Assembly (NCBI RefSeq): GCF_000478275.1
Contig: NZ_ASJB01000043.1
Span: forward strand, 62,001-126,000
Reading direction: 5' to 3'
Source: Amycolatopsis orientalis DSM 40040 = KCTC 9412
GTDB taxonomy: Bacteria; Actinomycetota; Actinomycetes; Mycobacteriales; Pseudonocardiaceae
DNA length: 64,000 nt
The notes beneath the pieces were generated by a model, which ran no database searches, was not told the origin of the DNA, and was given only the letters and a program-made list of their open reading frames with translations. Made by a program: the position numbers and the translations under genes. This document shows positions 27,282-35,325 of this stretch, piece by piece; within the stretch, counting starts at the first letter, position 1; every line of letters starts with the position of its first letter.

Positions 27282-28342
27282 TGTCGCTGTCGGTACGGGA
27301 TCTGACCGTCCACTATGGATCTTTCGCCGCGGTGAAGGACGCCCGGCTGGACATCGCCGACGGCGAGGTGCTGGCCCTGCTCGGCCCGTCCGGTTCGGGG
27401 AAGTCGACGCTGCTGCGGGCCATCACCGGGCTGGAGCCGCTGACCTCGGGCACGGTGCGCTGGGACGGCGAGGACCTTTCCGGCGTGCCGGTGCACCGGC
27501 GGGGGTTCGGGCTGGTGTTCCAGGACGGGCAGCTGTTCCCGCACAAGGACGTCGCCGCGAACATCGCGTTCGGCCTGCGGATGCACGACGTCCCGCGCGC
27601 CGAGCACACCGGGCGGGTGCGCGCGCTGCTGGACCTGGTCGGACTCGCCGGTTACGAGCGACGGCGGGTGACCGAACTGTCCGGTGGGCAGGCGCAGCGG
27701 GTGGCCCTGGCCCGCGCGCTGGCGCCGGAACCGCGGTTGCTGCTGCTGGACGAGCCACTGTCCGGTTTGGACGCCGGACTGCGGGAACAGCTGGCGATCG
27801 ACCTCGCGGCGTTGCTGCGGCGCAACAAGATCACCGCGCTGCTGGTCACGCACGATCAGGAAGAGGCGTTCACGCTCGCCGACCGGGTCGCCGTCCTCGA
27901 CGACGGTGAGATCCGCCAGGAGGGCGCGGTGCGCCGCGTCTGGAGGCAGCCGGTGGACGAGGGAGTGGCGCGCTTCCTCGGCGTGACGACCTTCGTCGAC
28001 GGCGAGGCGTCCGGCGGCACGGTGCGGACCGCGCTCGGTGACGTCACGCTTCCCGACGTCAAGGACGGCCCGGTCCGGCTGGGACTGCGGCCGCATGGCC
28101 TGAGGGTCGCGGAGAACGGGGTCGAGGGTGAGGTGACGGCGGTGGTGCACCGGCGGGAGCACGTGCGGCTCGTCGTCGCACCCGGCGGCGACCTGTCCAC
28201 TGTAGACGCTGTCGCACCCGGTGGCGACCTGTCCACTGTAGACGCCGTCGCGCCGGTGACCGCCGATCTGCGCCCCGGCGACACCGTCCGGCTCGCTCTG
28301 GACCCGGACGGCGTCGCCCAACTTCCGCGTTTCGTCCTCTGA
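27281..28342 (+). CDS. ABC transporter ATPase with TOBE-like C-terminus (thiamine-type importer)
   Basis: The product is 353 residues. Walker A GPSGSGKST (about 37), Q-loop FQDGQLFPH, signature LSGGQAQRVALARAL, Walker B LLLLDEPLSGLD and the H-loop THDQEEA are all present. A C-terminal beta-rich regulatory domain (about 235-353) follows. This domain carries a 12-residue duplication, VAPGGDLSTVDA twice in a row, from a 36-bp tandem repeat. The last codons lie inside the palindrome at 28325-28391. Confidence 0.93.
   Translation: MSLSVRDLTVHYGSFAAVKDARLDIADGEVLALLGPSGSGKSTLLRAITGLEPLTSGTVRWDGEDLSGVPVHRRGFGLVFQDGQLFPHKDVAANIAFGLRMHDVPRAEHTGRVRALLDLVGLAGYERRRVTELSGGQAQRVALARALAPEPRLLLLDEPLSGLDAGLREQLAIDLAALLRRNKITALLVTHDQEEAFTLADRVAVLDDGEIRQEGAVRRVWRQPVDEGVARFLGVTTFVDGEASGGTVRTALGDVTLPDVKDGPVRLGLRPHGLRVAENGVEGEVTAVVHRREHVRLVVAPGGDLSTVDAVAPGGDLSTVDAVAPVTADLRPGDTVRLALDPDGVAQLPRFVL
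28175..28246 (+). repeat. 36-bp tandem duplication within the ABC ATPase gene
   Basis: Two 36-bp units (28175-28210 and 28211-28246) differ at only two bases, both third codon positions. They encode VAPGGDLSTVDA twice. The near identity suggests a recent in-frame duplication, and the insert falls in the regulatory domain loop where length change is tolerable. Confidence 0.92.
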
Positions 28343-28391
28343 ACGCGGTAGTTGGGTACGCGAACTACCGCATCGAGAGGACGAAACGCGG
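28325..28391. terminator. Palindrome, TCCTCT family member 1 (thiamine operon end)
   Basis: Outer arms 28325-28340 and 28376-28391 are exact 16-bp complements (CCGCGTTTCGTCCTCT). Inner arms 28345-28353 and 28363-28371 (GCGGTAGTT / AACTACCGC) form a second 9-bp stem. The TGA of the ATPase gene is inside the structure. The right half CCGCATCGAGAGGACGAAA closely resembles the element at 60055-60122. It separates convergent genes. Confidence 0.85.
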
Positions 28392-28399
28392 GAGTCGCG

Positions 28400-29281
28400 T
28401 CACCCGTCTCGGGTGGTGAGCCTCGCGTAGGCGATCGAGAGTCCGATGGCGATGTAGCAGGCGGCGCGCAGGGCGCCTTCGCCGAGCATCGCCGTGTCGA
28501 GGGGGTCCATCAGTACCGAGGCCGGTGCCTGTGCCCAGTTCTCGTTGAGCAGGAACGGATGCAGCCACGAGACCGCGTCCAGGAAGCCGAGGATGGTGAA
28601 CACGATCGTCCCGGCCAGCACCGAGGCGACGACCAGCATCGGATGTTCGGTGAACGCCGAGATCGCGAGCGCGACCGCGCCGACCGCCCACAGTTGCAGG
28701 ACCACCCATGCGGCCACGAGCAGGATGCGGCCCAGCGCGTCCCAGACGCTCAGCGTCGAGCCGGTGAGGGTGAACATCGAGTCGGTGCCGCTGATGACCA
28801 GGCCGGTGACGAAACCGGTGAACGTCATGGCCAGCACGGCGATCGTCGAAACCGTCGCGACGCCGAACGCCTTGATCGCGAGCAGCCTGCCCCGGCCGAC
28901 CGGCGCGATCAGCCAGCCGCGCAGCGTCCCGTGGGCCGCCTCGCCGGCGATCGCGTCCGCCCCGGCCATCGCCGAAGCGAGCGGAAGCAGCAGCCCCAGC
29001 GTCATGGTCAGTGCCGCCACGGGGAGGATGAACCCGTTGCTGACCGCGGAGGCGAGCAGCGCGCCGTCCCCGCCGCCACCACCGCCGCCGCTCGTCTCCG
29101 CCGGGTCGACGAGCGTCAGCGCGACGCCGATGACCACCGGGATCAGCGCGAGCAGGCCCAGTACGGCCAGCGTGCGGGGCCGCCGGAAGATCCAGCGGAG
29201 TTCGGCGCGGTACAGCCGGATCAGGCCGACGCTGTCCTGGCCGGTCCTCGCCGCGGGTGCCGCGGCCAGAGCGTGGGTCAC
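28400..29281 (-). CDS. ABC-2 type transporter permease
   Basis: The product is 293 residues with six hydrophobic segments and a glycine-rich loop near residue 65 (seven consecutive glycines). The segment LIAPVGRGRLLAIKAFGVA is typical of ABC-2 exporters that pull substrate through the membrane. It follows the ATPase gene with a 4-bp overlap and forms the membrane half of the same exporter. The substrate is not deducible; the linked LolA-like protein suggests a lipid or envelope component. Confidence 0.85.
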   Translation of the reverse strand: MTHALAAAPAARTGQDSVGLIRLYRAELRWIFRRPRTLAVLGLLALIPVVIGVALTLVDPAETSGGGGGGGDGALLASAVSNGFILPVAALTMTLGLLLPLASAMAGADAIAGEAAHGTLRGWLIAPVGRGRLLAIKAFGVATVSTIAVLAMTFTGFVTGLVISGTDSMFTLTGSTLSVWDALGRILLVAAWVVLQLWAVGAVALAISAFTEHPMLVVASVLAGTIVFTILGFLDAVSWLHPFLLNENWAQAPASVLMDPLDTAMLGEGALRAACYIAIGLSIAYARLTTRDG

Positions 29282-30273
29282 GACTCCCCCTCACCGTCTA
29301 CAGTGGACTCCGGCTGGGTCAGCCGGGCGAACAGGTCTTCCAGTCCGGTCCGTGCCCTGGCCGCCTCGTGCACGGCCACCCCGGCCGTCACCAGATGCCG
29401 CAGCACGTCGGGAGCCTCGGCGGCGGTGAGGTCCACGCGGACGCCGTCCGGGGTGAGCCTGCTGCCGATCCTGTGCTCCCGCAACGTCTCCACCGCGAGT
29501 TCGGCGTCCGGCGTCCGCACCAGCAGCGCCGCGTTCCCCGACTCCAGCAGTTCCGAGAGCTCGCCCTGGGCGATCACGTTCCCCGACTGGAGCACCGCGA
29601 CATGCGTGCAGGTCGCCTCGACCTCCGCCAGCAGATGCGACGACACCAGCACGGTGACGCCGTCGGCGTGCAGTTCGCCGATGATCCGGCGGATCTCCCG
29701 TGTCCCGGCCGGGTCGAGGCCGTTGGTCGGCTCGTCGAGCACGACCATCCGCCTGGGCACGAGCAACGCGCTCGCCAGCCCCATCCGCTGCTTCATCCCC
29801 AGCGAATACCCCTTGTAGCGCCGGTTCGCGGCGCCGCTCAGGCCGACCCGCTCAAGCGCCGCGTCGACCGCTCCGGGGATTCCGGCCGAAGCCAGCCTCG
29901 GTTCGGCCGCGGCCGCGCGCAGCAGGTTCTCCCGCCCCGACAGAAAAGGGTGGAAGCCCGGTCCTTCGACCAGCGCGCCGACGTCGGGCAGCGCGTGCGC
30001 GGCCTCGTCGGGCATCCGCTTGCCGAAGAGTTCGACCTCGCCCTCGGTGGGGCGCACCAGACCGAGCAGCATCCGGATGGTCGTCGTCTTGCCCGAACCG
30101 TTGGGGCCGAGCATCCCCAGCACGGCGCCTTCGGGAACGTCGAGGTCGACGTGGTCCACGGCCACCGTGCGGCCGTAGACCTTGCGCAGGCCCCTGGTGC
30201 GGGCCGCCATGGGTACCGCCGGAGCGGACGCCTCCTGGGAGACGTCCGCCCCGGCCTCGAACGTGGTGGTCAC
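29278..30273 (-). CDS. ABC-2 exporter ATPase
   Basis: The product is 331 residues. Walker A GPNGSGKTTTIRM (about 60), signature YSLGMKQRMGLASALL, Walker B VVLDEPTNGLDPAG and the VSSHLLAEVE H-loop mark a DrrA/CcmA-like ATPase. About 20 unstructured residues precede the domain and a C-terminal region of about 100 residues follows. The GTG at 30273 overlaps the stop of the LolA-like gene as GTGA, and its own stop overlaps the permease start. Confidence 0.92.
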   Translation of the reverse strand: MTTTFEAGADVSQEASAPAVPMAARTRGLRKVYGRTVAVDHVDLDVPEGAVLGMLGPNGSGKTTTIRMLLGLVRPTEGEVELFGKRMPDEAAHALPDVGALVEGPGFHPFLSGRENLLRAAAAEPRLASAGIPGAVDAALERVGLSGAANRRYKGYSLGMKQRMGLASALLVPRRMVVLDEPTNGLDPAGTREIRRIIGELHADGVTVLVSSHLLAEVEATCTHVAVLQSGNVIAQGELSELLESGNAALLVRTPDAELAVETLREHRIGSRLTPDGVRVDLTAAEAPDVLRHLVTAGVAVHEAARARTGLEDLFARLTQPESTVDGEGES

Positions 30274-31361
30274 TTCGCGGCCAATGCCTCGAAGAGGACC
30301 TGCTCCGGCACCGCGCCGACGGCGTACCGGCCGTCGTCGGTCAGCACACCGCTGCCGACCTTGGTGGTCACCAGCCAGCCGCTGCCCCACGCGCCGCTGA
30401 CCGGCTTGGCGAACCGCGAAAGCAGCGCCTTCGGGTCGACCTGACGGCCTTCCTCGTCCTTGGCGCTACCGGCCTTCGCCAGCGCGTCGGCCGGGATCTT
30501 GCCGGTGATCGCGGTGTCCCAGCCGTCGCCGACGACCTTGACGTCGTTCTTCGCCTGCTCGGCGAGCTCACGGCTCTTCGGGTCGACCTCGGCGGTCTTC
30601 TCGGTCACCTTCGCGCCCTTCGGCGGGGTGAACTCGAAGTTCGACGCGGGCTGGTTCGCGAAGTTGATCTCGCTGAACGAGACCTCGAACGCCGGTGACG
30701 CGTTGCCGTTGGCCAGCACCGTCAGCCGCAGCGGCAGCCGCGTCTGCGAGTCGACCGCGACGCGGATTTCGCGCAGGAGCGTCCGCTCGGTCGGCTTCGG
30801 CGTCAGCACCAGCTCGTAGGCGGAGCGGTTGGCCACCGACGACGTCCCGTCGACGGCGATGGTGCTGCTCTCGCGCACCTTGCCGAGCAGTTCGGCGGCC
30901 GCGGTGGCCGGGTCGACGGCCTGGCCCTCGACGGCGCCCTTGTGCTCCTTGGCCAGTTCCGGCGGGATGGTGATCTTGGTGGCGGAGTTGTCCTTGGAGT
31001 TGTACTCCCAGACGGTCTCGCCGTTCTTGACGATGGTCTGCTGGGAGGAGCCTTCGGTCAGCGAAACCTTGCTCTTGCCCGCGCCGTCGGTCGAGACCTG
31101 CGCCGAGTCGATGCTGAGCGCCGACACTCCGGGCAGCGTGCTGCCGATCTGCGGCAGGCCGAGGTCGTTGCTGACCTTGACCTTCCCGTCGAACGACGAC
31201 GGCTTGGCGTTGAGCGTGGACTGAACCAGCTCCTCGGCGCTGATCTGCGGCAAGACGGGCGCGTCACCCGCGGTGGCGGGCATCGCGACGACGGCGAGCC
31301 CGCCGACACCCAGTGCCGTCCCCACCACCGCCGCGGTGAGGGCCTTCCTCTTCGGATCCAT
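30270..31361 (-). CDS. LolA-like secreted lipoprotein-carrier-fold protein
   Basis: The product is 363 residues. A signal peptide (MDPKRKALTAAVVGTALGVG) is followed by a beta-rich body of the LolA/LppX type: VWEYNSKDNSATKITIPPEL, YELVLTPKPTERTLLREIRV and FEVSFSEINFANQPASNFEFTPPKGAKV. Such proteins bind lipids or sense envelope damage. It is coupled to an ABC-2 exporter and divergent from a two-component system, which together resemble an envelope-maintenance module. No lipobox is visible. Confidence 0.8.
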   Translation of the reverse strand: MDPKRKALTAAVVGTALGVGGLAVVAMPATAGDAPVLPQISAEELVQSTLNAKPSSFDGKVKVSNDLGLPQIGSTLPGVSALSIDSAQVSTDGAGKSKVSLTEGSSQQTIVKNGETVWEYNSKDNSATKITIPPELAKEHKGAVEGQAVDPATAAAELLGKVRESSTIAVDGTSSVANRSAYELVLTPKPTERTLLREIRVAVDSQTRLPLRLTVLANGNASPAFEVSFSEINFANQPASNFEFTPPKGAKVTEKTAEVDPKSRELAEQAKNDVKVVGDGWDTAITGKIPADALAKAGSAKDEEGRQVDPKALLSRFAKPVSGAWGSGWLVTTKVGSGVLTDDGRYAVGAVPEQVLFEALAAK

Positions 31362-31505
31362 GCTGTCTCTCCCTGTTTCCCCGAACCCCAGTGTGCTCGG
31401 GTCTTGGCGACAACGCTTCCCCGGAAACGCTGAGACACCACTCAGACTCCGCCGCCCGAGCTGAGATGGCGCTGAGAGGTCGCGCGTGAGCTGGTGAAAC
31501 CGTGA

Positions 31506-32234
31506 ATGATGAGTGACGTGAAACCTCGAGTACTGGTGGTCGACGACGAGCCCGGCGTGCGCAAGGCGCTGCTGCGCGGGCTGCGCGCCGAGGACATGGA
31601 CGTGGTCACGGCGGCGGACGGGCCCAGCGGGCTGCGGCTCGCGCAGACGGGGTCCTTCGACGTCGTCCTGCTCGACATCATGCTTCCCGGCCTTTCCGGC
31701 TACCGCGTGCTCGAACGGCTGCGGGCGCTCGGCGTCACCACGCCGGTGCTGATGATCTCCGCGAAGGACGGCGAGGTCGACCAGGCCGACGGCCTCGACC
31801 TCGGCGCCGACGGCTACCTCGTGAAGCCGTTCTCGTTCGTCGTCCTGGTCGCGCAGGTGCGCGCGGTGCTGCGGCGGACATCGCCGGACGCGACCCGCGG
31901 GCCGCTGCGGATCGGCGCGCTCGAAGTCGACCGGAGCCTGCGGCAAGTCCGCTACGACGGCATCGAGGTCGCGTTCAGCCCGCGCGAGTTCGCGTTGCTG
32001 GAGGTGCTGGCGGGCCGGGCGGGAACGGTGGTCACCAAGGACGAACTGCTCCGCGCGGTCTGGGGTGACGAACAGGCCGCGACCCGCAACGTCGTCGAGG
32101 TCTACGTCGGTTACGTGCGCCGCAAACTCGACGCCGTCGGCGCCGGTGCCCTGGTCCGGACCGTGCGCGGGCACGGCTACCTGGCCTCGGATCCGCAGCT
32201 CGACGAGGTCATCGCACCGGCGGGACAGGGGTGA
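31506..32234 (+). CDS. OmpR-family response regulator
   Basis: The product is 242 residues. The receiver domain (about 8-120) has the acidic pair DDE, the phospho-acceptor Asp in VVLLDIMLP, and the conserved Lys in YLVKPFS. The C-terminal winged helix (about 135-230) has SPREFALLEVL and NVVEVYVGYVRRKLD. The stop overlaps the kinase start as GTGA. The divergent LolA-ABC genes are plausible targets. Confidence 0.93.
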   Translation: MMSDVKPRVLVVDDEPGVRKALLRGLRAEDMDVVTAADGPSGLRLAQTGSFDVVLLDIMLPGLSGYRVLERLRALGVTTPVLMISAKDGEVDQADGLDLGADGYLVKPFSFVVLVAQVRAVLRRTSPDATRGPLRIGALEVDRSLRQVRYDGIEVAFSPREFALLEVLAGRAGTVVTKDELLRAVWGDEQAATRNVVEVYVGYVRRKLDAVGAGALVRTVRGHGYLASDPQLDEVIAPAGQG

Positions 32235-33565
32235 TCGGCTCGCCGTCTTGGTGGCGCCGCCGCTCGCTCCAGGTCCGGATCACCCTGCTCGCGGCGGCCG
32301 TCACGCTCGGTTTCCTGCTCGGGCTCGCGGCGGTCGCCGGTGACAATCTCCAGCCGCTGCTCATCGGCTCGGTCGACGACGAACTCGGAGCCCAGCTGGG
32401 TACCGCGACCGCCGATGTCGCCGCCGGGCGGACGCCGTCGGGATCGGCGGTCACCGTCCGCGTGCTCGACACCGGGGGCGGGCCGGTGGACGGTCTGCCG
32501 CCCGCGAACCTCGGGCCGGCCGAGATCCGCGCGCTGAAGGCGGGGGAATCGATCACGACCGGCGGTGAGCACAGCTGGCGATGGGCCGGGACAGTCGTCA
32601 CCGCGCCCGACGGCCAGCAGCGGCTCGTCGTCGCGGGGGCGGGGCTGGTCGGCTTCGCGACGGCGGTGCACTCAGGCGGTCTCTGGCTGTTCGTGGTGGC
32701 GTCCGTCGGCGCGGTGGGCGCGGGGATCGCGACATGGCTGCTGGTGCGGTTCGCGCTGCGGCCGGTGGCCCGGATGCGCGGTTCGGTGCGGGCGCTCCCG
32801 CCGGGCGCGCGGTTGCCGCTGCCGGATTCGCACGACGAACTCCGCGCGCTGGCCGAGGAGTTCAACGCGCTGCTGGCGCGGCAGGAGGAGGGCGCCGAGC
32901 GGCTGCGGCGGTTCACCGGGGACGCCGCGCACGAACTGCGGTCGCCGGTCGCTTCGATCCGCGTGCAGGCCGAGGTCGCGGTCACCAATCCCGATCCCGA
33001 CCTCGCCCAGGAGACGCTGTCGGACGTCCTCGAGGAGGCGGAACGGCTTTCCGCGCTGCTCGACGGGCTGCTGGCGCTGGCGCGGTCCGACGCGGGGGAG
33101 GTCCCGCCCGCGGAACCGGTCGAGCTGGTGAGCGAGGTGCGGGCGGCGGTCGCGCGGATGACCCGGGTGTCTTCGGACGCGCCGGAGATCCGGGTGAGCG
33201 GCACCGTCGGCACCGCCTGGGCGCTGGCCACGCACGCCGAGGTCGAACTGGTGCTGAGCAACCTGCTGCGCAACGCCTGCCGCTACGCGCGCGGGCAGAT
33301 CGTGGTGTCGGTGCTCGCGGCGCGCTCCACCGTGCGGGTGGTGGTCGACGACGACGGGCCGGGGATCGAGCCGGAACACCGGGAGCGGGTCTTCGACCGG
33401 TTCTATCGCGTCTCCGATTCGCGGGCGCGGTCCTCCGGTGGCACCGGGCTGGGGCTGGCGATGGTCGCGGAGGCCGTCCGGCGGCGCGGTGGCCGGGTGC
33501 GCGTCGGCGAGTCACCCGATGGCGGGGCGCGCTTCCAGATCGTCTGGCAGGCGGCGCGGTCGTAG
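32231..33565 (+). CDS. Sensor histidine kinase
   Basis: The product is 444 residues. Two transmembrane helices (about 13-35 and 150-175) bracket a small extracellular domain of about 115 residues. A HAMP segment (VRFALRPVARMRGSVRAL), HisKA H-box TGDAAHELRSPVASIRVQ, N-box LLRNACRY, G1 DDDGPGIEPEHRERVFDRF and G2 GGTGLGLAMV follow. It pairs with the adjacent response regulator. The signal sensed is unknown. Confidence 0.94.
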   Translation: MIGSPSWWRRRSLQVRITLLAAAVTLGFLLGLAAVAGDNLQPLLIGSVDDELGAQLGTATADVAAGRTPSGSAVTVRVLDTGGGPVDGLPPANLGPAEIRALKAGESITTGGEHSWRWAGTVVTAPDGQQRLVVAGAGLVGFATAVHSGGLWLFVVASVGAVGAGIATWLLVRFALRPVARMRGSVRALPPGARLPLPDSHDELRALAEEFNALLARQEEGAERLRRFTGDAAHELRSPVASIRVQAEVAVTNPDPDLAQETLSDVLEEAERLSALLDGLLALARSDAGEVPPAEPVELVSEVRAAVARMTRVSSDAPEIRVSGTVGTAWALATHAEVELVLSNLLRNACRYARGQIVVSVLAARSTVRVVVDDDGPGIEPEHRERVFDRFYRVSDSRARSSGGTGLGLAMVAEAVRRRGGRVRVGESPDGGARFQIVWQAARS

Positions 33566-33574
33566 GGTGTGCCC

Positions 33575-33964
33575 GTGGTGATCGTGGGCGCCGCCATCGT
33601 GCGGGACGGACAGTTGCTGGCGCAGCAGCGGGCTTGGCCCGCCGACCACGCCGGGCAATGGGAACTGCCGGGCGGACGGGTCGAGGACGGCGAAGGCGAC
33701 GAGGCCGCTCTGGCGCGCGAATGCCTGGAGGAACTCGACGTCGTCGTGACGATCGGGGGCCGGGTCGGCGACGACGTTCCGTTGCCGGGCGGGAAGGTGC
33801 TGCGGATCTACGCGGCTTCGCTGGTCGCGGCGGGGGACGAGCCTCGGGCGGTGGAGCACGAGGACGTCCGGTGGGTTTCCGCGCGCGACCTCGACGACCT
33901 GGACTGGCTGCCCGCGGACCGCGTCCTCCTGCCCGCCCTGCACGCCCTGCTCCCAATTCCGTGA
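33575..33964 (+). CDS. NUDIX hydrolase (MutT-like)
   Basis: The product is about 129 residues. The Nudix box GGRVEDGEGDEAALARECLEEL (about 36-57) has every catalytic Glu. MutT relatives clean up oxidised nucleotides such as 8-oxo-dGTP; the short length and QQRAWP start fit. TAGGGT, which includes the histidine kinase stop, ends 6 bases before GTG 33575, so it may have its own leaderless promoter; GTG 33569 is an alternative. The stop TGA is inside the palindrome at 33957-34011. Confidence 0.88.
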   Translation: MVIVGAAIVRDGQLLAQQRAWPADHAGQWELPGGRVEDGEGDEAALARECLEELDVVVTIGGRVGDDVPLPGGKVLRIYAASLVAAGDEPRAVEHEDVRWVSARDLDDLDWLPADRVLLPALHALLPIP

Positions 33965-34011
33965 AGGACTCCTTGAGGGCCCCAGAGCCCCTCAAGGAGT
34001 CCTTCACGGAA
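33957..34011. terminator. Palindrome, TGAAGG family (NUDIX / trpS)
   Basis: Arms 33957-33979 and 33989-34011 are exact 23-bp complements (TTCCGTGAAGGACTCCTTGA and onward). The arm carries its own AAGGA-C-TCCTT palindrome. The NUDIX stop lies inside the left arm and the trpS stop begins 3 bases after the right arm, so the element is the entire convergent gap. Confidence 0.92.
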
Positions 34012-34013
34012 CT

Positions 34014-34979
34014 TCAGCCGGCGCCGATGAGCCGCAGCGCGGACTGCAGCCGGTGCTCACCCCGTTCCGCCGCCCGGACCGCACCCGCCTTGCGGACACG
34101 CTCCAGCTCACCGGGGTCGGCCAGCAGCGCCAGCGCGCGCTCCCGGACCGGCCGCAGCTCCTCGATGAGGGCGTCGGCGACGGCCTCCTTCACCTGGCCA
34201 TAGGAGTCGAACCGGTCGGCGAGGACTTCGGACTTCTCCTTGACGCAGGCCGCGAGGATGTCCAGCAGGTTCGCCATGCCCGGCCGGGTTTCCGGCGCGT
34301 AGGCCGGTTTCGAGCCGCCGTCGGTCTTCGCGCGTTTGACCTTCCGCCGGACCTGGTCCGGCTCGTCGAGGACGAAGACCACCCCGGCCTCCTCCTTCGT
34401 CGACTTCGACATCTTCCGCGTCGGCTCGGCGAGGTCCATGACCCGTGCCCCGGCGGGCGGCAGCACCGCCTTCGGCATGGTGAACACGTCGCCGTACGTC
34501 GAGTTGAACCGCTTCGCCAGCGTTCTCGCCAGCTCGACGTGCTGCCGCTGGTCCTCGCCGACCGGCACCTCGTCCGCGCCCTGCAGGAGGATGTCGGCCG
34601 CCATCAGCACCGGATAGGTCAGCAGGGACAGCCGGACCCCGGCGCGGCCCTTCGACTTCTCCTTGAACTGGATCATCCTGGCGGCCTCGCCGTAGTTGCA
34701 GGTGCATTCGAGGACCCAGTTGAGCGCGCCCAGCTCGCGGGCGATGTCGGACTGCACGAACACCCGGTCCGGCTCGATCCCGGCCGCGATCAGCACGGCC
34801 AGTTGTTCGGAGGCCATCGAGCGCAGTTTGGCCGGATTGTGCGAGTTCGTCATGGCGTGCAGGTCGGAGACGAAGTACAGGTCGTCCGGCCCGCCCTCGT
34901 CCGCCCAGCGGGAGATGGCCCCCAGGTGGTTCCCGACGTGGACGTGGCCGGACGGGGTGATCCCGGACAACCTGATCAT
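34014..34979 (-). CDS. trpS: Tryptophanyl-tRNA synthetase
   Basis: The product is 321 residues, a class I synthetase. The HIGH-like motif is GHVHVGNHLG (about 11) and the KMSKS motif is intact at about 200. PVGEDQRQHVELAR and LLTYPVLMAADIL form the Trp site. The sequence is closer to the divergent, attenuator-controlled TrpRS of streptomycetes (an auxiliary, sometimes indolmycin-resistant enzyme) than to the usual housekeeping type. This is from memory, and the active-site His in DLHAMT is retained. The ATG at 34979 has GGAAGGAAGAAGG upstream. Expression is probably controlled by the leader at 35026-35130. Confidence 0.93.
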   Translation of the reverse strand: MIRLSGITPSGHVHVGNHLGAISRWADEGGPDDLYFVSDLHAMTNSHNPAKLRSMASEQLAVLIAAGIEPDRVFVQSDIARELGALNWVLECTCNYGEAARMIQFKEKSKGRAGVRLSLLTYPVLMAADILLQGADEVPVGEDQRQHVELARTLAKRFNSTYGDVFTMPKAVLPPAGARVMDLAEPTRKMSKSTKEEAGVVFVLDEPDQVRRKVKRAKTDGGSKPAYAPETRPGMANLLDILAACVKEKSEVLADRFDSYGQVKEAVADALIEELRPVRERALALLADPGELERVRKAGAVRAAERGEHRLQSALRLIGAG

Positions 34980-35025
34980 CTGCCTTCTTCCTTCCGGATT
35001 CGGGCCGCCCCAGGGTCCGGGCACG

Positions 35026-35051
35026 AAAAAGGCCGCCCGGTGGGGCGGCCT
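35026..35051 (-). terminator. Attenuator terminator in the trpS leader
   Basis: On the minus strand AGGCCGCCC and GGGCGGCCT form a 9-bp stem with loop CACC, followed by TTTTTCG, a textbook intrinsic terminator about 45 bases upstream of trpS. Its proximal arm is also complementary over 7 nt to an upstream segment at 35088-35094, allowing an alternative structure. Confidence 0.85.
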
Positions 35052-35070
35052 GGTGGTGCGCTCGTCTGGT

Positions 35071-35130
35071 TCAGCGCAGGACTTCGGGGCCGCCGGAGGG
35101 CGGCCACCACTGGGCGTTCTGCGCGCGCAT
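35071..35130 (-). CDS. Leader peptide of the trpS attenuator
   Basis: A 19-residue frame MRAQNAQWWPPSGGPEVLR has tandem Trp codons at 35104-35109. A hairpin (35088-35105, 7-bp stem GGCCGCC/GGCGGCC) overlaps the Trp codons. TACCCT ends 7 bases before the ATG, so the peptide would be translated from a leaderless mRNA. When charged tRNA-Trp is short, ribosomes stall at the WW codons and should shift folding away from the terminator. Ribosome-mediated attenuation of a trpS gene is known in streptomycetes. Confidence 0.82.
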   Translation of the reverse strand: MRAQNAQWWPPSGGPEVLR

Positions 35131-35137
35131 ACCGGCG

Positions 35138-35143
35138 AGGGTA
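35138..35143 (-). promoter_or_regulatory. -10 box of the trpS leader transcript
   Basis: TACCCT on the minus strand is 7 bases from the leader ATG. It lies between the leader peptide and the palindrome at 35154-35217, so the palindrome is outside the trpS transcript. Confidence 0.5.
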
Positions 35144-35153
35144 CCGCAGCCCG

Positions 35154-35217
35154 CGCGTGTAGTCCTCTGGATGCGGTGCTTCGGCATCGAACCACCGCAT
35201 CCAGAGGACTACACGCG
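35154..35217. repeat. Palindrome, TCCTCT family member 2 (divergent gap)
   Basis: Arms 35154-35178 and 35193-35217 are exact 25-bp complements, with an inner TTCG/CGAA stem. The core TCCTCTGGATGCGGT is identical to that at 60055-60122. Unlike most palindromes here it lies between divergent genes (trpS leader and the YciI gene), which argues against a pure terminator role. Confidence 0.9.
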
Positions 35218-35325
35218 ACGTGGAATAAGGGGTGAGTCACTCATTCCGGGCATGTCGCGTCAACACTTCATATCGGCCGGGGCAGTACGCCTGTCACATT
35301 AGGGATCGGGGTCTACCGTCATCTC

